Assembly (NCBI GenBank): GCA_021372725.1
Contig: JAJFTV010000060.1
Location: forward strand, 1 to 64,000
Reading direction: 5' to 3'
DNA: 64,000 bases
DNA from: Chloroflexota bacterium
GTDB lineage: Bacteria; Chloroflexota; Anaerolineae; Anaerolineales; Anaerolineaceae
Numbering within the stretch: position 1 is the first letter of the stretch; each line of letters starts with the position of its first letter. The translations under genes and the position numbers were made by a program. Below the pieces are notes generated by a model. That model saw only the letters and a list, made by a program, of their open reading frames with translations. It was not told the origin of the DNA and made no database searches. Of this stretch, positions 53,645 to 62,621 are shown one piece after another.

Positions 53645-54751
53645 CTATAGATATTGATTACGGCTATCCGTTTTTAATTTCTTAACGATCTCTTTAACAT
53701 CCTGAACCTTTTCCCGACTGCAAACCAGCAAAGCATCTCCGGCATCAATCAGGATGAGATTTTCCACACCAATGGTCACAATCAGCCGGCCGGTTTCATC
53801 GGATAATACAATTGAATTTTTGGTATCCAATCCAATAAAGTTTTCATGCCGGATGATATTACCATCATTATCTGCCGGGAGTACATCGTAAAGCGAATCC
53901 CACGAACCTACATCATTCCAGCCCAAATCTGAAACCGGAATGACGGCTACATTCTGTGCATTTTCCATGATCCCATAGTCAATGGTCTGGGGTTTGATTT
54001 TTCCCCAAACACCGGTGATATCCTGATTCCAGTCGGGACGCTCAATTTTCATACAAATTTCATCCAGAATATGGGATAAATCGGGCATTTGCCGGTTAAT
54101 TTCTTTCAGAATGTCGGAAGTCTTCCATATAAACATGCCCGAGTTCCAGTCGTGATCACCCATGGCGATAAAGCGCTGGGCATCCTGCAGGACAGGTTTT
54201 TCCTTGAACCGTACCGCACGGTAGGTATTCAACCCCTCAAAATCACCTATCGGTTCACCACGCTGAATGTATCCATATCCGGTTGAAGGAAAAGTTGGTT
54301 CAATCCCCAAGGTAACCAAGTAATCCTGTTGGCTTAGTTGATAGCCGGCCTTCAATGCTTTTTGGAATTTGGATACATCCTCAATGTAATGGTCAGCCGT
54401 CAGTACAGCCATAACGGCATTTCTGTTTTTATCCTGCAATGCGATGGCAGCCAGTCCAACAACCGATGCAGTTCCGCGCGGAAATGGTTCGATCAGGTAG
54501 TTTCCGGCCGGGATCGAAGGGCACAGTTTTATCAATTGTTCAGCCTGTTCCCTGACTGTCACCACAAAAATACGATCCGGTGGGAATAAACCTTCCAGTC
54601 TGTCAACAGCTATATTGAACAAAGACCGGTTATCGATCAGCTCAAGCACCTGTTTGGGACGGTTCTGTCGGGAAAGCGGCCATAGACGCGTTCCCCCGCC
54701 CCCTGCCATGATAACCGCATAATAATTATCCAGGGCATCATCCATCGCCAT
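53645..54751 (-). CDS. manC: Mannose-1-phosphate guanylyltransferase
   Basis: 368 residues. The nucleotidyltransferase signature is MAGGGGTRLWPLSRQNRPKQ (15-34), with later VTLGIEPTFPSTGYGYIQRG and WNSGMFIWK, and DLGWNDVGSWDSL near the sugar-phosphate site. It makes GDP-mannose from GTP and mannose-1-phosphate for glycan synthesis; cytosolic. It lacks the phosphomannose isomerase domain of the longer bifunctional enzymes. AAAGGA precedes the ATG at 54751; the start overlaps the end of dprA by 14 bp. It is inserted between dprA and topA, which are neighbours in many bacteria. Confidence 0.93.
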   Translation of the reverse strand: MAMDDALDNYYAVIMAGGGGTRLWPLSRQNRPKQVLELIDNRSLFNIAVDRLEGLFPPDRIFVVTVREQAEQLIKLCPSIPAGNYLIEPFPRGTASVVGLAAIALQDKNRNAVMAVLTADHYIEDVSKFQKALKAGYQLSQQDYLVTLGIEPTFPSTGYGYIQRGEPIGDFEGLNTYRAVRFKEKPVLQDAQRFIAMGDHDWNSGMFIWKTSDILKEINRQMPDLSHILDEICMKIERPDWNQDITGVWGKIKPQTIDYGIMENAQNVAVIPVSDLGWNDVGSWDSLYDVLPADNDGNIIRHENFIGLDTKNSIVLSDETGRLIVTIGVENLILIDAGDALLVCSREKVQDVKEIVKKLKTDSRNQYL

Positions 54752-55859
54752 TTTTCCTTTCGTAATCAGAATTCAACTCTCTGATAACAGAGTAATTCAT
54801 ATTTCCTGTTTTATACACCATGCCTTTGAGTTCCAGCAAGGTTAATGTGGATGAAATGACTGCCATGGGTAGACCGGTTTTTACATAAATTTCATCGACA
54901 TGGGTGGGATAGTCACCCAATACCTGCAAGAGTTGGGCTTCCACTTCACTTTCGGGCAGCAGTTTTCTGGCTGATTTGGATTGATCGATATGTTTGTATT
55001 GCAATACTTCAAGGATTTCATCAAAATCGACCAGCGGCCGGGCACCCTGTTGAATCAGATAATTGGTTCCTTTGCTTTGGGCAGCATAAATGCTCCCAGG
55101 AACGGCAAATACTTCCCGGCCCTGTTCCAATGCGAAGTTACAGGTAATCAAGGCACCGCTGGTATTGGCAGCCTCGATAACCACCGTGGCGGCAGACAAC
55201 CCGGCGATTATCCGGTTGCGCGGCGGAAAATTGATACCCTCTGGTGCCGTACCGGGCGCATAATCGCTGATCACCGCTCCTTGCTGTATGATTTGCAAGT
55301 AAAGCTGGCGATTCTCAGGTGGATAAATTACGTCCACGCCACAGCCCAGAACGGCAATGGTTCTCCCACCAGCCTGAAGCGAAGAATGGTGAGCCACAGC
55401 ATCGATACCCCTTGCCAATCCACTCACTACCGTAATGCCATGCCGGGCAAGAAAAGCTGCCAGCTCTGAGGCGACCTGTTTGCCATAACCGGTCATGCGG
55501 CGGGTTCCAACCACCGCCACCGCCCATTCATCTTCACCGGTAATTTCTCCAAGAGTATATAAAACGGGTGGAGGTTGATCTATCTCGCGCAGTTTTTTGG
55601 GATACTGATCATCCTCCCGGATAAGGATATGGATCCCCTTCTGTTGAAGGCCGGCAAATAATTCCTCAGGGTTGATATCCTTACGCTGATCGACAACCTG
55701 GGCAGCCAGTTTTTCACTCAGGCCTGCCGCAATCAGGGCGTCCAGGGGCGCATTCCAGGCAATCGAGAGATCGCCGAAAAATTGGAGCAATTTCTGCATC
55801 CGTACTGCTCCAATTCCACGAATGTGATTGAAACCTACCCAATAGACTCGCGAATCCAT
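54738..55859 (-). CDS. dprA: DNA processing protein DprA (Smf)
   Basis: 373 residues. An N-terminal helix-hairpin-helix region (GFNHIRGIGAVRMQKLLQFF), the central Rossmann-like DprA domain (about 65-290; AVVGTRRMTGYG, VVSGLARGIDAVAHHSSL, TIAVLGCGVDVIYPPENRQLY, INFPPRNRIIAGLS, EQGREVFAVPGS) and a C-terminal winged-helix domain (about 310-370). It loads RecA on incoming single-stranded DNA in natural transformation. It starts 4 bp after rimM, without a clear Shine-Dalgarno, so translation is likely coupled. Confidence 0.95.
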   Translation of the reverse strand: MDSRVYWVGFNHIRGIGAVRMQKLLQFFGDLSIAWNAPLDALIAAGLSEKLAAQVVDQRKDINPEELFAGLQQKGIHILIREDDQYPKKLREIDQPPPVLYTLGEITGEDEWAVAVVGTRRMTGYGKQVASELAAFLARHGITVVSGLARGIDAVAHHSSLQAGGRTIAVLGCGVDVIYPPENRQLYLQIIQQGAVISDYAPGTAPEGINFPPRNRIIAGLSAATVVIEAANTSGALITCNFALEQGREVFAVPGSIYAAQSKGTNYLIQQGARPLVDFDEILEVLQYKHIDQSKSARKLLPESEVEAQLLQVLGDYPTHVDEIYVKTGLPMAVISSTLTLLELKGMVYKTGNMNYSVIRELNSDYERKNGDG

Positions 55860-55863
55860 GAAA

Positions 55864-56427
55864 TCAATGCCATTCAGGAGGGGATATGATCATCTTTCGA
55901 TTTTCGAGATCGATCCGTTTTATTACCTGCTCAATCGCGGGAACCAGCACTTCCTTCCCCTCGTTGGTTTTGATCAGATAAACATCATTTGCGCCGGTTT
56001 CCAATATCTCGGTCAGTTCACCCAGATAATCACCCTGTTCGTTGTAAACGTCAAGCCCTAAAAGCTGATGGAAATAGTATTCTCCAACCGGGAGTGGGGG
56101 GAGTTCTTCTGCTTTTACGTAGACCATTTCGTTGCGGAGTGATTCCACATCTTCAGGCTTTTCCTTGCCTTTGAAGTGGATAATCAGACCCTTGTTATGT
56201 AACCTTGTTCCAGCAACGGTCTCTATATGGCGTTGTTCGCCAATATAAACCTGTTTTCCGCTGTGCAGCCTTTCCGGAAAATCAGTTATGACATCAAAGA
56301 GCACTTCCCCTTTTAATCCATGTGCTTTTTTGATCTGCCCGACAACTAAGTACAACGGCTCGCCTTGTGGGGGCGAGCCTGTTGATCTTTGTTCATCATT
56401 CTGGCCGGATGATCGCTGCAGATTCAT
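55864..56427 (-). CDS. rimM: Ribosome maturation factor RimM
   Basis: 187 residues. The first ~24 residues are a polar extension; then the RimM domain (LVVGQIKKAHGLKGEVLFDVITDFPERL, about 26-100) and the PRC-barrel (about 110-185; YYFHQLLGLDVYNEQGDYLGELTEILETGANDVYLI...VLVPAIEQVIKRIDLENRKMII). It binds ribosomal protein S19 and aids assembly of the 30S head. The ATG overlaps the khpA stop by 4 bp, the classical rpsP-khpA-rimM arrangement; trmD, which often follows, is absent here and dprA is in its place. Confidence 0.95.
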   Translation of the reverse strand: MNLQRSSGQNDEQRSTGSPPQGEPLYLVVGQIKKAHGLKGEVLFDVITDFPERLHSGKQVYIGEQRHIETVAGTRLHNKGLIIHFKGKEKPEDVESLRNEMVYVKAEELPPLPVGEYYFHQLLGLDVYNEQGDYLGELTEILETGANDVYLIKTNEGKEVLVPAIEQVIKRIDLENRKMIISPPEWH

Positions 56428-56660
56428 CTTGGCTCAACAACATCCAGGTAAACTTGTTTTCCTTCCCTTACCGCCACGACCCGTGACAACACTCGCATTG
56501 CATTGGCTACCCGGCCGCCTTTTCCGATGACGCGCCCCATATCTTCCTTGGCTACCTGAAGCTGCAAGCGGATCTTGTTCCCCGATCGATCCTGGCGCAC
56601 CCTCACTTCCATTGGATTATCCGCCAGGGATCGCGCAATATATTCAATTAGTTCTTTCAC
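56424..56660 (-). CDS. khpA: KH-domain RNA-binding protein KhpA
   Basis: 78 residues from a GTG at 56660, chosen because AAAGGACAAGA precedes it and the family N-terminus (KELIEYIARSLADNP) follows directly; a TTG at 56684 would add eight residues. The single KH domain contains the G-x-x-G loop in RVIGKGGRVANAMRVL. KhpA proteins bind RNA, often with KhpB, and influence cell size and small-RNA-based regulation. It sits between rpsP and rimM as in many Gram-positive genomes. Confidence 0.93.
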   Translation of the reverse strand: MKELIEYIARSLADNPMEVRVRQDRSGNKIRLQLQVAKEDMGRVIGKGGRVANAMRVLSRVVAVREGKQVYLDVVEPR

Positions 56661-56743
56661 TTCTTGTCCTTTCCCGGACTTCAAACCAGGATTCCAGATT
56701 TTACAGGATTATTTCAAGAGAGATCAGATTGTCCGCTGATCCA

Positions 56744-57088
56744 TTAATCCAATCGAGTTTTAACACTTACTTTTCGATTGCTGAAATATTCATTTGATTC
56801 TGCCATCAGGGTCTCAAGGCTTTCGCCTGATTTGAAACGCTGAAAGCGGTCAAGGATTCCTGTATTTTTAAACAGACGCTCCACAGGTTCACTTAATTGT
56901 GCACCATTTGTCATCCAATGATAAACCCGATCCTCTTTGACTTCCAAAGTGAACGGTTGTGTACGGGGATTGTAATTTCCCAGAATTTCAAGAAACTTCC
57001 CGTCACGCGGGCTTTCACCATTGGCGGCAATAACTCGATAACTAGGCTGATTGCGCAAACCGACTCGTCGCAAACGAATTCGTACCAT
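56744..57088 (-). CDS. rpsP: 30S ribosomal protein S16
   Basis: 114 residues, a little longer than the E. coli protein (82) because of a C-terminal extension (about 85-114). The N-terminus MVRIRLRRVGLRNQPSYRVIAANGESPRDGKFLEILGNYNP is the standard S16 signature. GGAGAATTAC lies before the ATG. It lies 108 bp after ffh and 83 bp before khpA on the same strand. Confidence 0.97.
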   Translation of the reverse strand: MVRIRLRRVGLRNQPSYRVIAANGESPRDGKFLEILGNYNPRTQPFTLEVKEDRVYHWMTNGAQLSEPVERLFKNTGILDRFQRFKSGESLETLMAESNEYFSNRKVSVKTRLD

Positions 57089-57196
57089 TTTTTGTAATTC
57101 TCCTGATCCTGTCGTAAAATTTTTATTATGTAGGCGCCTAAAATGCGGAAGAGTTTGAGGGTACGCGGAAAGGAAGCGTCTCTCCCAATTTTATCG

Positions 57197-58519
57197 CTAA
57201 CGAAATAAACGTGATAAATCCTTTGTCCCTGATTTCTTGATCGTTTTAAACATACGCTGCGCATCACGAAATTGCTTCATAACACGGTTGACATCCTGGA
57301 CATCCGTGCCGGAACCACGTGCAATTCTCCTTCTCCGGCTGGCATTCAGTATATCCGGATGACGTCGCTCCTGGATGGTCATCGAATTAATGATGGCTTC
57401 AGTCATCTTCATCTGATCCTCAGCCTGTCCCTGCGGCATGACCTTGGCTGCTGCGCCCATACCACCAGGCAGCATTTCAAGGATTTGCTGTAAAGGTCCC
57501 ATCTTGCGGATTTGTTTCAGTTGTTCGGTGAAATCTTCAAGAGAGAACTCACCCGCCAACATTTTTTGAGCCTGTTTTTGCGCCTGTTCCTGGTCAAAAG
57601 CGCTTTCTGCCTTTTCAATCAGACCCAGGATATCGCCCATTCCCAAAATCCGCGAGGCAAGCCGTCCGGGGTCAAATGTTTCAAGCGCTTCAACGCCTTC
57701 GCCGGTACCCAGATATTTGATGGGGACGCCGGTTACACTGCGAATGGAGATGGCGGCACCGCCGCGGGCATCTCCTTCCATTTTGGTCAGAATGAGACCG
57801 GTCAGTGGGATTGCATTTCGGAAGCCCTCTGCAATACTCAAAGCCTCCTGCCCGATCATGGCATCGATGACCAGTATGGTTTCAGCTACATTCACTTTGG
57901 AATGGATGGCGGTGAGCTCATCCATCAATTCCTGGTCCAACTGTGAACGACCGGCTGTATCGACGATCATCACTGTGTAACCACCTTTTTGAGCCGTTTC
58001 ATAGACTTGCTGAACCATTTTTGGCGGCGTTACACCGGCAGTGTGGAATACTTCCACTCCAATCTTGCTGCCTAATGTTTGCAGTTGTTTCACGGCAGCC
58101 GGCCGATAAGGATCGGCAGCAACCAACATGACCCTTTCTCCCTGCGAACGCAGAAGACGGGCAAGTTTGGCTGCCGCAGTGGTTTTACCGGAACCCTGCA
58201 AACCTACCAAAATCACAACTCTTGGTTTTGTACCACTTAAATTGAGAGGAGCGGGTTCTCCCAGTGTTTTTATCAGTTCTTCATGAACGATCTTGATAAC
58301 TTGCTGGGCAGGATTTAGCGCCTTGGAAACTTCAGATCCAACAGCACGTTCCCGTACACGCTTGATGAAATCCTTGACTACGCTGTAATGAACATCTGCT
58401 TCCAGCAACGCAATACGAACCTCCCGCATGGCACTATCCACGTCTTCAACAGACAACTTGCCATGCCGGCGAAGGTCCTTAAAAATATCATTAAGACGTT
58501 CCGACAGACTTGCAAACAC
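57197..58519 (-). CDS. ffh: Signal recognition particle protein Ffh
   Basis: 440 residues. N domain (about 1-90), GTPase G domain with VGLQGSGKTTAAAKLA (105-120), VAADPYRPAAVKQL, VDTAGRSQLDQELM and LTKMEGDARGGAAISI, then the Met-rich M domain (about 300-435; GGMGAAAKVMPQGQ, SRRRRIARGSGTDVQDVNRVMKQF) that binds SRP RNA and signal peptides. The start is a GTG with AGGA about ten bases upstream. A near-consensus promoter about 70 bp upstream makes it the first gene of the ffh-rpsP-khpA-rimM-dprA-manC-topA line. Confidence 0.97.
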   Translation of the reverse strand: MFASLSERLNDIFKDLRRHGKLSVEDVDSAMREVRIALLEADVHYSVVKDFIKRVRERAVGSEVSKALNPAQQVIKIVHEELIKTLGEPAPLNLSGTKPRVVILVGLQGSGKTTAAAKLARLLRSQGERVMLVAADPYRPAAVKQLQTLGSKIGVEVFHTAGVTPPKMVQQVYETAQKGGYTVMIVDTAGRSQLDQELMDELTAIHSKVNVAETILVIDAMIGQEALSIAEGFRNAIPLTGLILTKMEGDARGGAAISIRSVTGVPIKYLGTGEGVEALETFDPGRLASRILGMGDILGLIEKAESAFDQEQAQKQAQKMLAGEFSLEDFTEQLKQIRKMGPLQQILEMLPGGMGAAAKVMPQGQAEDQMKMTEAIINSMTIQERRHPDILNASRRRRIARGSGTDVQDVNRVMKQFRDAQRMFKTIKKSGTKDLSRLFR

Positions 58520-58586
58520 TTATCTTTTTTCCTACTCACAAGGCGTTTCCTATTATATAGGATATTGGGTACGCCCGCAAACCTGC

Positions 58587-58615
58587 ATTTTAGCTTGGTT
58601 AGGTGGAAAGGTCAA
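58587..58615 (-). promoter_or_regulatory. Promoter of the ffh operon
   Basis: On the minus strand TTGACC (58615-58610) and TAAAAT (58592-58587) with a 17-base gap. Transcription would start near 58580, about 60 nt before the ffh GTG. Confidence 0.8.
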
Positions 58616-58872
58616 GGGTGTTATAGTAGAATTGATTTTCACTACAAGATCGGGTATGTTAAACCATATCATCACTCCCTGTCAGAGTAAGCGCACGAGT
58701 TTCTGGACTTGATCCAACAGATGGTGTCGTAACGGTGGGTTGAGTCGGCAAGCCTTTCATCAGCGGTCATCTATCCATAACCAAACAGGTACTAAAGGGT
58801 TATATAAAGTAATGTTTTCCATCCAGGCAACTGAGTTTTGTATGAGATGATCACTATGAAAAAGAGGGATAA
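58616..58872. other. Upstream region of degV, no gene seen
   Basis: The rest of the 353-bp divergent gap between ffh and degV. It has no convincing open frame, tRNA or SRP-RNA-like tetraloop sequence. A GAGGGA ribosome site directly precedes degV. An A/T-rich TATATAAAG at about 58802 could be part of the degV promoter but lacks a clear -35. Confidence 0.4.
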
Positions 58873-59730
58873 ATGTCAAACACTGCCATAGTAACTGATA
58901 GCACCACCAGTATTCCACCTGAATTAATCGCTGAGTACTCTATCACTGTCCTGCCATTGAACATTATCTGGGGAAACGAAACATTTATGGAAGGTGTGGA
59001 TATTCAAACCGATCAATTTTATGATCGTCTGAAAACCAATAAAACCCTGCCCACCACCTCACAACCCAGCCCGGAGCTCTTTCGCAGAGCCTATGAAAAG
59101 CTGCTGAATGAGGGAAAAGAGATACTCAGTGTTCATATCTCTGCCCGTTTATCTGGTACGGTGTTTTCTGCCCTTCAAGCCCGCAGCATGCTTGATTCAG
59201 ACAGGATTGAGGTGGTTGATTCACGCCTCACTTCAATGGCTTTAGGCTTTCCCGTTCTTGCGGCGGCGCGAGCCGCAAAAGAAGGGGCCAGCCTTGACGA
59301 ATGCAAAGCGATTGTTGAACGCTGTTGTTTAAATGCCGGGGTATTTTTTACTGTAAGCACTCTCGAATACCTGCATAAAGGCGGCAGAATCGGCGGCGCC
59401 AGCGCATTTTTGGGTACTGCCCTGGATCTAAAACCAATTCTGACGCTCATTGACGGAAAAATCGAGCCGATTGAGAGAGTACGGACGATAAACAAAGCAT
59501 CTGAACATCTGATTGATCACCTCAAAAAGCAGGTTGGGAAAAAATCCCCTCTCAATTTCGCCATCATACATGCCATGTCTTATACGGAAGGGCAAAAATT
59601 GCTGGATAGGGTAAGCGACGCTTTTCCAACCAGCCAAATCGATTCGGCTCTGATCTGCGATATCAGCCCGGTTATTGGCGCCCATACCGGTCCCGGAACG
59701 TTGGGCATTGCCTATATGACTGGTATCTGA
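58873..59730 (+). CDS. DegV-family fatty-acid-binding protein (FakB-like)
   Basis: 285 residues. The N-terminal lobe begins IVTDSTTSIPPELIAEYSITVLPLNIIWG and contains TLPTTSQPSPELF. The second lobe has VSTLEYLHKGGRIGGASAFLG and ends ISPVIGAHTGPGTLGIAYM, all standard for DegV. Members bind a single fatty acid and, with the kinase FakA, feed exogenous fatty acids into phospholipids. No FakA (DAK2) gene is present in the window, so a FakB role is plausible but not shown. GAGGGATAA precedes the ATG. Confidence 0.92.
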   Translation: MSNTAIVTDSTTSIPPELIAEYSITVLPLNIIWGNETFMEGVDIQTDQFYDRLKTNKTLPTTSQPSPELFRRAYEKLLNEGKEILSVHISARLSGTVFSALQARSMLDSDRIEVVDSRLTSMALGFPVLAAARAAKEGASLDECKAIVERCCLNAGVFFTVSTLEYLHKGGRIGGASAFLGTALDLKPILTLIDGKIEPIERVRTINKASEHLIDHLKKQVGKKSPLNFAIIHAMSYTEGQKLLDRVSDAFPTSQIDSALICDISPVIGAHTGPGTLGIAYMTGI

Positions 59731-59809
59731 CGTTTTTAGGACAAATATCATCTGGTATTCCGTCAAACATGATTCAATGATTTCATTTTTACATAACGGA
59801 ATACTTTAA

Positions 59810-59866
59810 GCTCTGTCAAAGTAAAAAAGTATTGGTGGCAAATGTTAACATGAGCTTTGACAGAGC
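59810..59866. repeat. 57-bp inverted-repeat unit between degV and DUF1015
   Basis: GCTCTGTCAAAG (59810-59821) and its exact complement CTTTGACAGAGC (59855-59866), 12 bp each, flank a 33-base A/T-rich loop. It sits 4 bp before the terminator. It could be a second transcription stop or a tiny mobile-repeat remnant. Its sequence is different from the GGGGCTGTCTCAAAAGT family. Confidence 0.7.
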
Positions 59867-59869
59867 ACT

Positions 59870-59900
59870 AGGGGCTGTTTACTTTTAACAGCCCCTTTTT
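59870..59900 (+). terminator. Intrinsic terminator after degV
   Basis: A 9-bp stem GGGGCTGTT / AACAGCCCC (59871-59879 and 59887-59895), extended by one A-T pair, with a 7-base loop and TTTTT following. Confidence 0.9.
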
Positions 59901-59910
59901 CCCCGCTCTT

Positions 59911-59919
59911 TGGTACAAT
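59911..59919 (+). promoter_or_regulatory. Extended -10 promoter of the DUF1015 gene
   Basis: TGG directly before TACAAT (59914-59919), 28 bases before the ATG. The upstream terminator occupies the -35 region, so this would rely on the extended -10. Confidence 0.5.
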
Positions 59920-59947
59920 TCAGACATCATTTTGATGGAGAATTCCG

Positions 59948-61264
59948 ATGAAAAATTATCCGGACATAGGTATCCAGGTGGCGGATCTTTTACTTCCCAA
60001 ACCGGGACTGAATCTAACCCAGTGGTCTGTTATCGCATGTGATCAATTCACCTCACAGCCCGAATATTGGGAAAATGTCAAAAAAATTGTGGGCAACAGC
60101 CCATCAACCTTAAACATGATTCTTCCTGAAGTATTCCTGGGAAAACCGGAAGAAGAAGAACAGACTGCGCTGACTCGTGAGAAGATGGCCGAATACCTGG
60201 CCGGTAACGTCTTTGTCGAAAAGGAAGGCATTGTCCTTGTCGAACGCAAAGTGGATAATAAAACCCGTCATGGGCTGGTTCTGGCGCTGGATCTTGAACA
60301 GTACGATTACAACAAGGGATCAAAAAGCCTGATCCGTGCTACAGAAGGCACCATATTGCAGCGGCTGCCACCGCGCATTAAGATTCGCGAAGGAGCCCCG
60401 CTGGAGCTTCCCCACATTCTTGTCCTGATCGATGACCCGGAAAAAACCGTCATCGAACCATTCATTAACCGCAAAGCCGAACTCCAGAAAATTTATAATT
60501 TCAATCTTATGCTGGGCAGTGGCCATCTGACCGGTTACATGATCCATCAGGACCAGCATATCCATCAATTGGTCCAGGCATTAAGAAAACTTGCCGAACC
60601 TGAAACATTCCGCAAGAAATACGATGTCGATGAAAAATACGGAATTCTATTATTTGCGATGGGTGATGGCAACCATTCACTGGCAACAGCCAAAGCGATC
60701 TGGGAAAAGAATAAATCCGTTGTTGGAATGGATCACCCTTCACGTTACGCCCTGGTGGAAATTGAAAATATCCATGATTGCGGGCTGGAATTTGAGCCAA
60801 TTCACAGGGTCATGTTTGAAGTAAAAGACGACCTGGTTTCAGCCATGCGCAGCTTTTATCAGGATGATTTGCGGATTGTCAAAGTAGGCAGTGCTGCCGA
60901 GATGAAAAAAATGGTCGATCAGCAGAAACCCGGAACCCATGCAGCGGGTTTGATCTCACCAGAAGGTTTTTCCGTTGCTTACATCAGCCACCCTCAATCC
61001 AACCTTGCGGTGGGTACAATCCAGCCTTTCCTGGATGAATGGATGGGTAAAAGAAAAGCAGGCGAACTGGATTATGTGCATGGGGCCGAAACCGTGATCG
61101 ATCTGGGTACTGAACCCGGAAATCTCGGCATTTACCTGCCGGCCATGGAGAAATCAGATTTGTTCAAGACCGTCATCCTGGATGGTGCACTGCCAAGAAA
61201 AACTTTTTCGATGGGTGAGGCACACGAAAAACGATTCTATCTGGAATGCCGGCGGATTTCCTGA
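59948..61264 (+). CDS. DUF1015 family protein
   Basis: 438 residues, soluble. Family landmarks are WSVIACDQFTSQPEYWENV near the start, RATEGTILQRLPPRIKIREGAPLELPHILVLIDDPEKTVIEP (about 118-160) and FAMGDGNHSLATAKAIWE (about 236-253). DUF1015 proteins are widespread in anaerobes and often lie by serine or D-3-phosphoglycerate metabolism genes; the activity is unknown. GGAGAATTCCG precedes the ATG. It is a single gene between a terminator upstream and a bidirectional terminator downstream. Confidence 0.9.
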   Translation: MKNYPDIGIQVADLLLPKPGLNLTQWSVIACDQFTSQPEYWENVKKIVGNSPSTLNMILPEVFLGKPEEEEQTALTREKMAEYLAGNVFVEKEGIVLVERKVDNKTRHGLVLALDLEQYDYNKGSKSLIRATEGTILQRLPPRIKIREGAPLELPHILVLIDDPEKTVIEPFINRKAELQKIYNFNLMLGSGHLTGYMIHQDQHIHQLVQALRKLAEPETFRKKYDVDEKYGILLFAMGDGNHSLATAKAIWEKNKSVVGMDHPSRYALVEIENIHDCGLEFEPIHRVMFEVKDDLVSAMRSFYQDDLRIVKVGSAAEMKKMVDQQKPGTHAAGLISPEGFSVAYISHPQSNLAVGTIQPFLDEWMGKRKAGELDYVHGAETVIDLGTEPGNLGIYLPAMEKSDLFKTVILDGALPRKTFSMGEAHEKRFYLECRRIS

Positions 61265-61290
61265 TTAGTGATCCGGCAATCATAGTGAAT

Positions 61291-61340
61291 ATTAAAATTC
61301 ACCCGGAACAGGTCAAACCATTTCCGGGTGAATTTTTAAT
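61291..61340. terminator. Bidirectional terminator between DUF1015 and M23 genes
   Basis: AAAATTCACCCGGAA (61294-61308) pairs perfectly with TTCCGGGTGAATTTT (61322-61336) around a 13-base loop, flanked by A and T runs on both sides. It is well placed for the two convergent genes. Confidence 0.9.
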
Positions 61341-61343
61341 CGC

Positions 61344-62336
61344 TTAATGATCTGGTGTAGTAAGGCTTTCTTCCTGTTCAAGGAATATTTGGAAAATTGA
61401 CATCGGATCCACTGCTATCAATTCGCCGCTGGTTCGCCACCAAAGATATTCCGCCCGTTCTTCATCCGTTGTCGCCGTATCATAAAATGCCATCTGGCTG
61501 ATAATCAATCCCGATTTTCCCACCCGCGTTTCCAGGTGAAGGTGGGCTTCCACCGTCTGGCTCTTGCCCAGAAGATTAATCTGCTCTCCGCAATTGAACC
61601 AGGTGCCAATTTCGACCGTTGGTTCATCCAACAAATGGCCATAAAAATGATACAGCGATTCATCCGGTTCAATCTCCAGGTATTCTCTCAGGAAGAGTGG
61701 CAGGTCATCATATTTCGTCTCGAGAATAACCACATTCCCGATCGGCGGCCGGTTGACGGTGATCCCTGCAACTTGCCCGGACAATATCGCCTGTACAGGG
61801 ACTTCATACAAATACTGCCCGTGAAAATTATACGAGCCGAGATCCACCCCGTGATGTCCCAAATCCGATAACTGGTTGGGAACATTGAACGGCTGTGAAA
61901 TGATGGTTTTCAATTCCTGAATTTCGACGCCATCGATGGGGGAACACAATTCGGCAGTGGCTGTTGCCAGTGAGGGGATTGATGCAAAGGTGGAAAGTCC
62001 CTCCGATGGTGTCGGCTGCCTTGCCGGTGGAGTGGTTGAAGATAAAACAGCGCCATCCAGGGATGAATTTTTTCCGGCCGGCGGAGTTTGCGAGAAAACC
62101 GGGTTGGCAGCCACGTGGGCCAGTGTCTGGCCGACTGCCTCACTAACCAGTTGCGATAATTGACGATCCGCCTGCGTGGCCTGGATTTTCGACCTTGCCC
62201 AAAACCCGAAGATCAAAATGATGCCTAAAAGAACGATAAACAGGACATTTCTGAAAAATGGAACCTTTGATTTTTCAGGGCCTGTCGTCATCCCGCTATT
62301 CTTTGGCTGGGTCTGATCGTTTTTCTCCTGTTTCAT
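61344..62336 (-). CDS. Membrane-anchored M23 (LytM-type) peptidase
   Basis: 330 residues. A charged cytoplasmic start, one membrane span (about 30-47), a Ser/Thr/Pro-rich linker (about 75-125), and a C-terminal M23 domain (about 150-320). The zinc ligands are present: GHHGVDLG (H-x3-D) and AHLHLE (H-x-H), with YGHL supplying the usual additional histidine. These enzymes cut peptidoglycan cross-bridges or regulate amidases. The ATG at 62336 is preferred over a TTG one codon upstream. An extended -10 (TGGTATAAT) lies upstream. Confidence 0.82.
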   Translation of the reverse strand: MKQEKNDQTQPKNSGMTTGPEKSKVPFFRNVLFIVLLGIILIFGFWARSKIQATQADRQLSQLVSEAVGQTLAHVAANPVFSQTPPAGKNSSLDGAVLSSTTPPARQPTPSEGLSTFASIPSLATATAELCSPIDGVEIQELKTIISQPFNVPNQLSDLGHHGVDLGSYNFHGQYLYEVPVQAILSGQVAGITVNRPPIGNVVILETKYDDLPLFLREYLEIEPDESLYHFYGHLLDEPTVEIGTWFNCGEQINLLGKSQTVEAHLHLETRVGKSGLIISQMAFYDTATTDEERAEYLWWRTSGELIAVDPMSIFQIFLEQEESLTTPDH

Positions 62337-62449
62337 CAATTCTGCCGATCACAATGCAGGTTGTGTTTTTGCATCTGTCCTGTATTCATGGAATTCATGA
62401 CCATACTGATTGAAAAAGAAGTGCTCCTGGTTCGTTTTGGAGCGAAAAA

Positions 62450-62458
62450 ATTATACCA
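62450..62458 (-). promoter_or_regulatory. Extended -10 promoter of the M23 gene
   Basis: The minus strand reads TGG then TATAAT, ending about 114 bases before the ATG. There is no good -35. The rest of the 285-bp divergent gap (62337-62621) holds a plus-strand TATAAT at 62562-62567, which may serve the PD40 gene, and no open frame of note. Confidence 0.5.
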
Positions 62459-62621
62459 TACGAGGTTTTTTTTCGTATTTAAACCTTACAAGGCAGGGTA
62501 AAGCGATGGAAAATAACAATATTACAATGTGAAATGACAAAAAAATACATGCCTTGATGTGTATAATGATGTAGTAAGAATTTCTCATTCTTCCGTAGAA
62601 TGGCGGTTGGTTAAGATTCCC

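Noticed and set aside
58616-58872. SRP RNA or tRNA gene next to ffh
   Set aside because: No GGAA-tetraloop core or cloverleaf arms could be seen in the gap.
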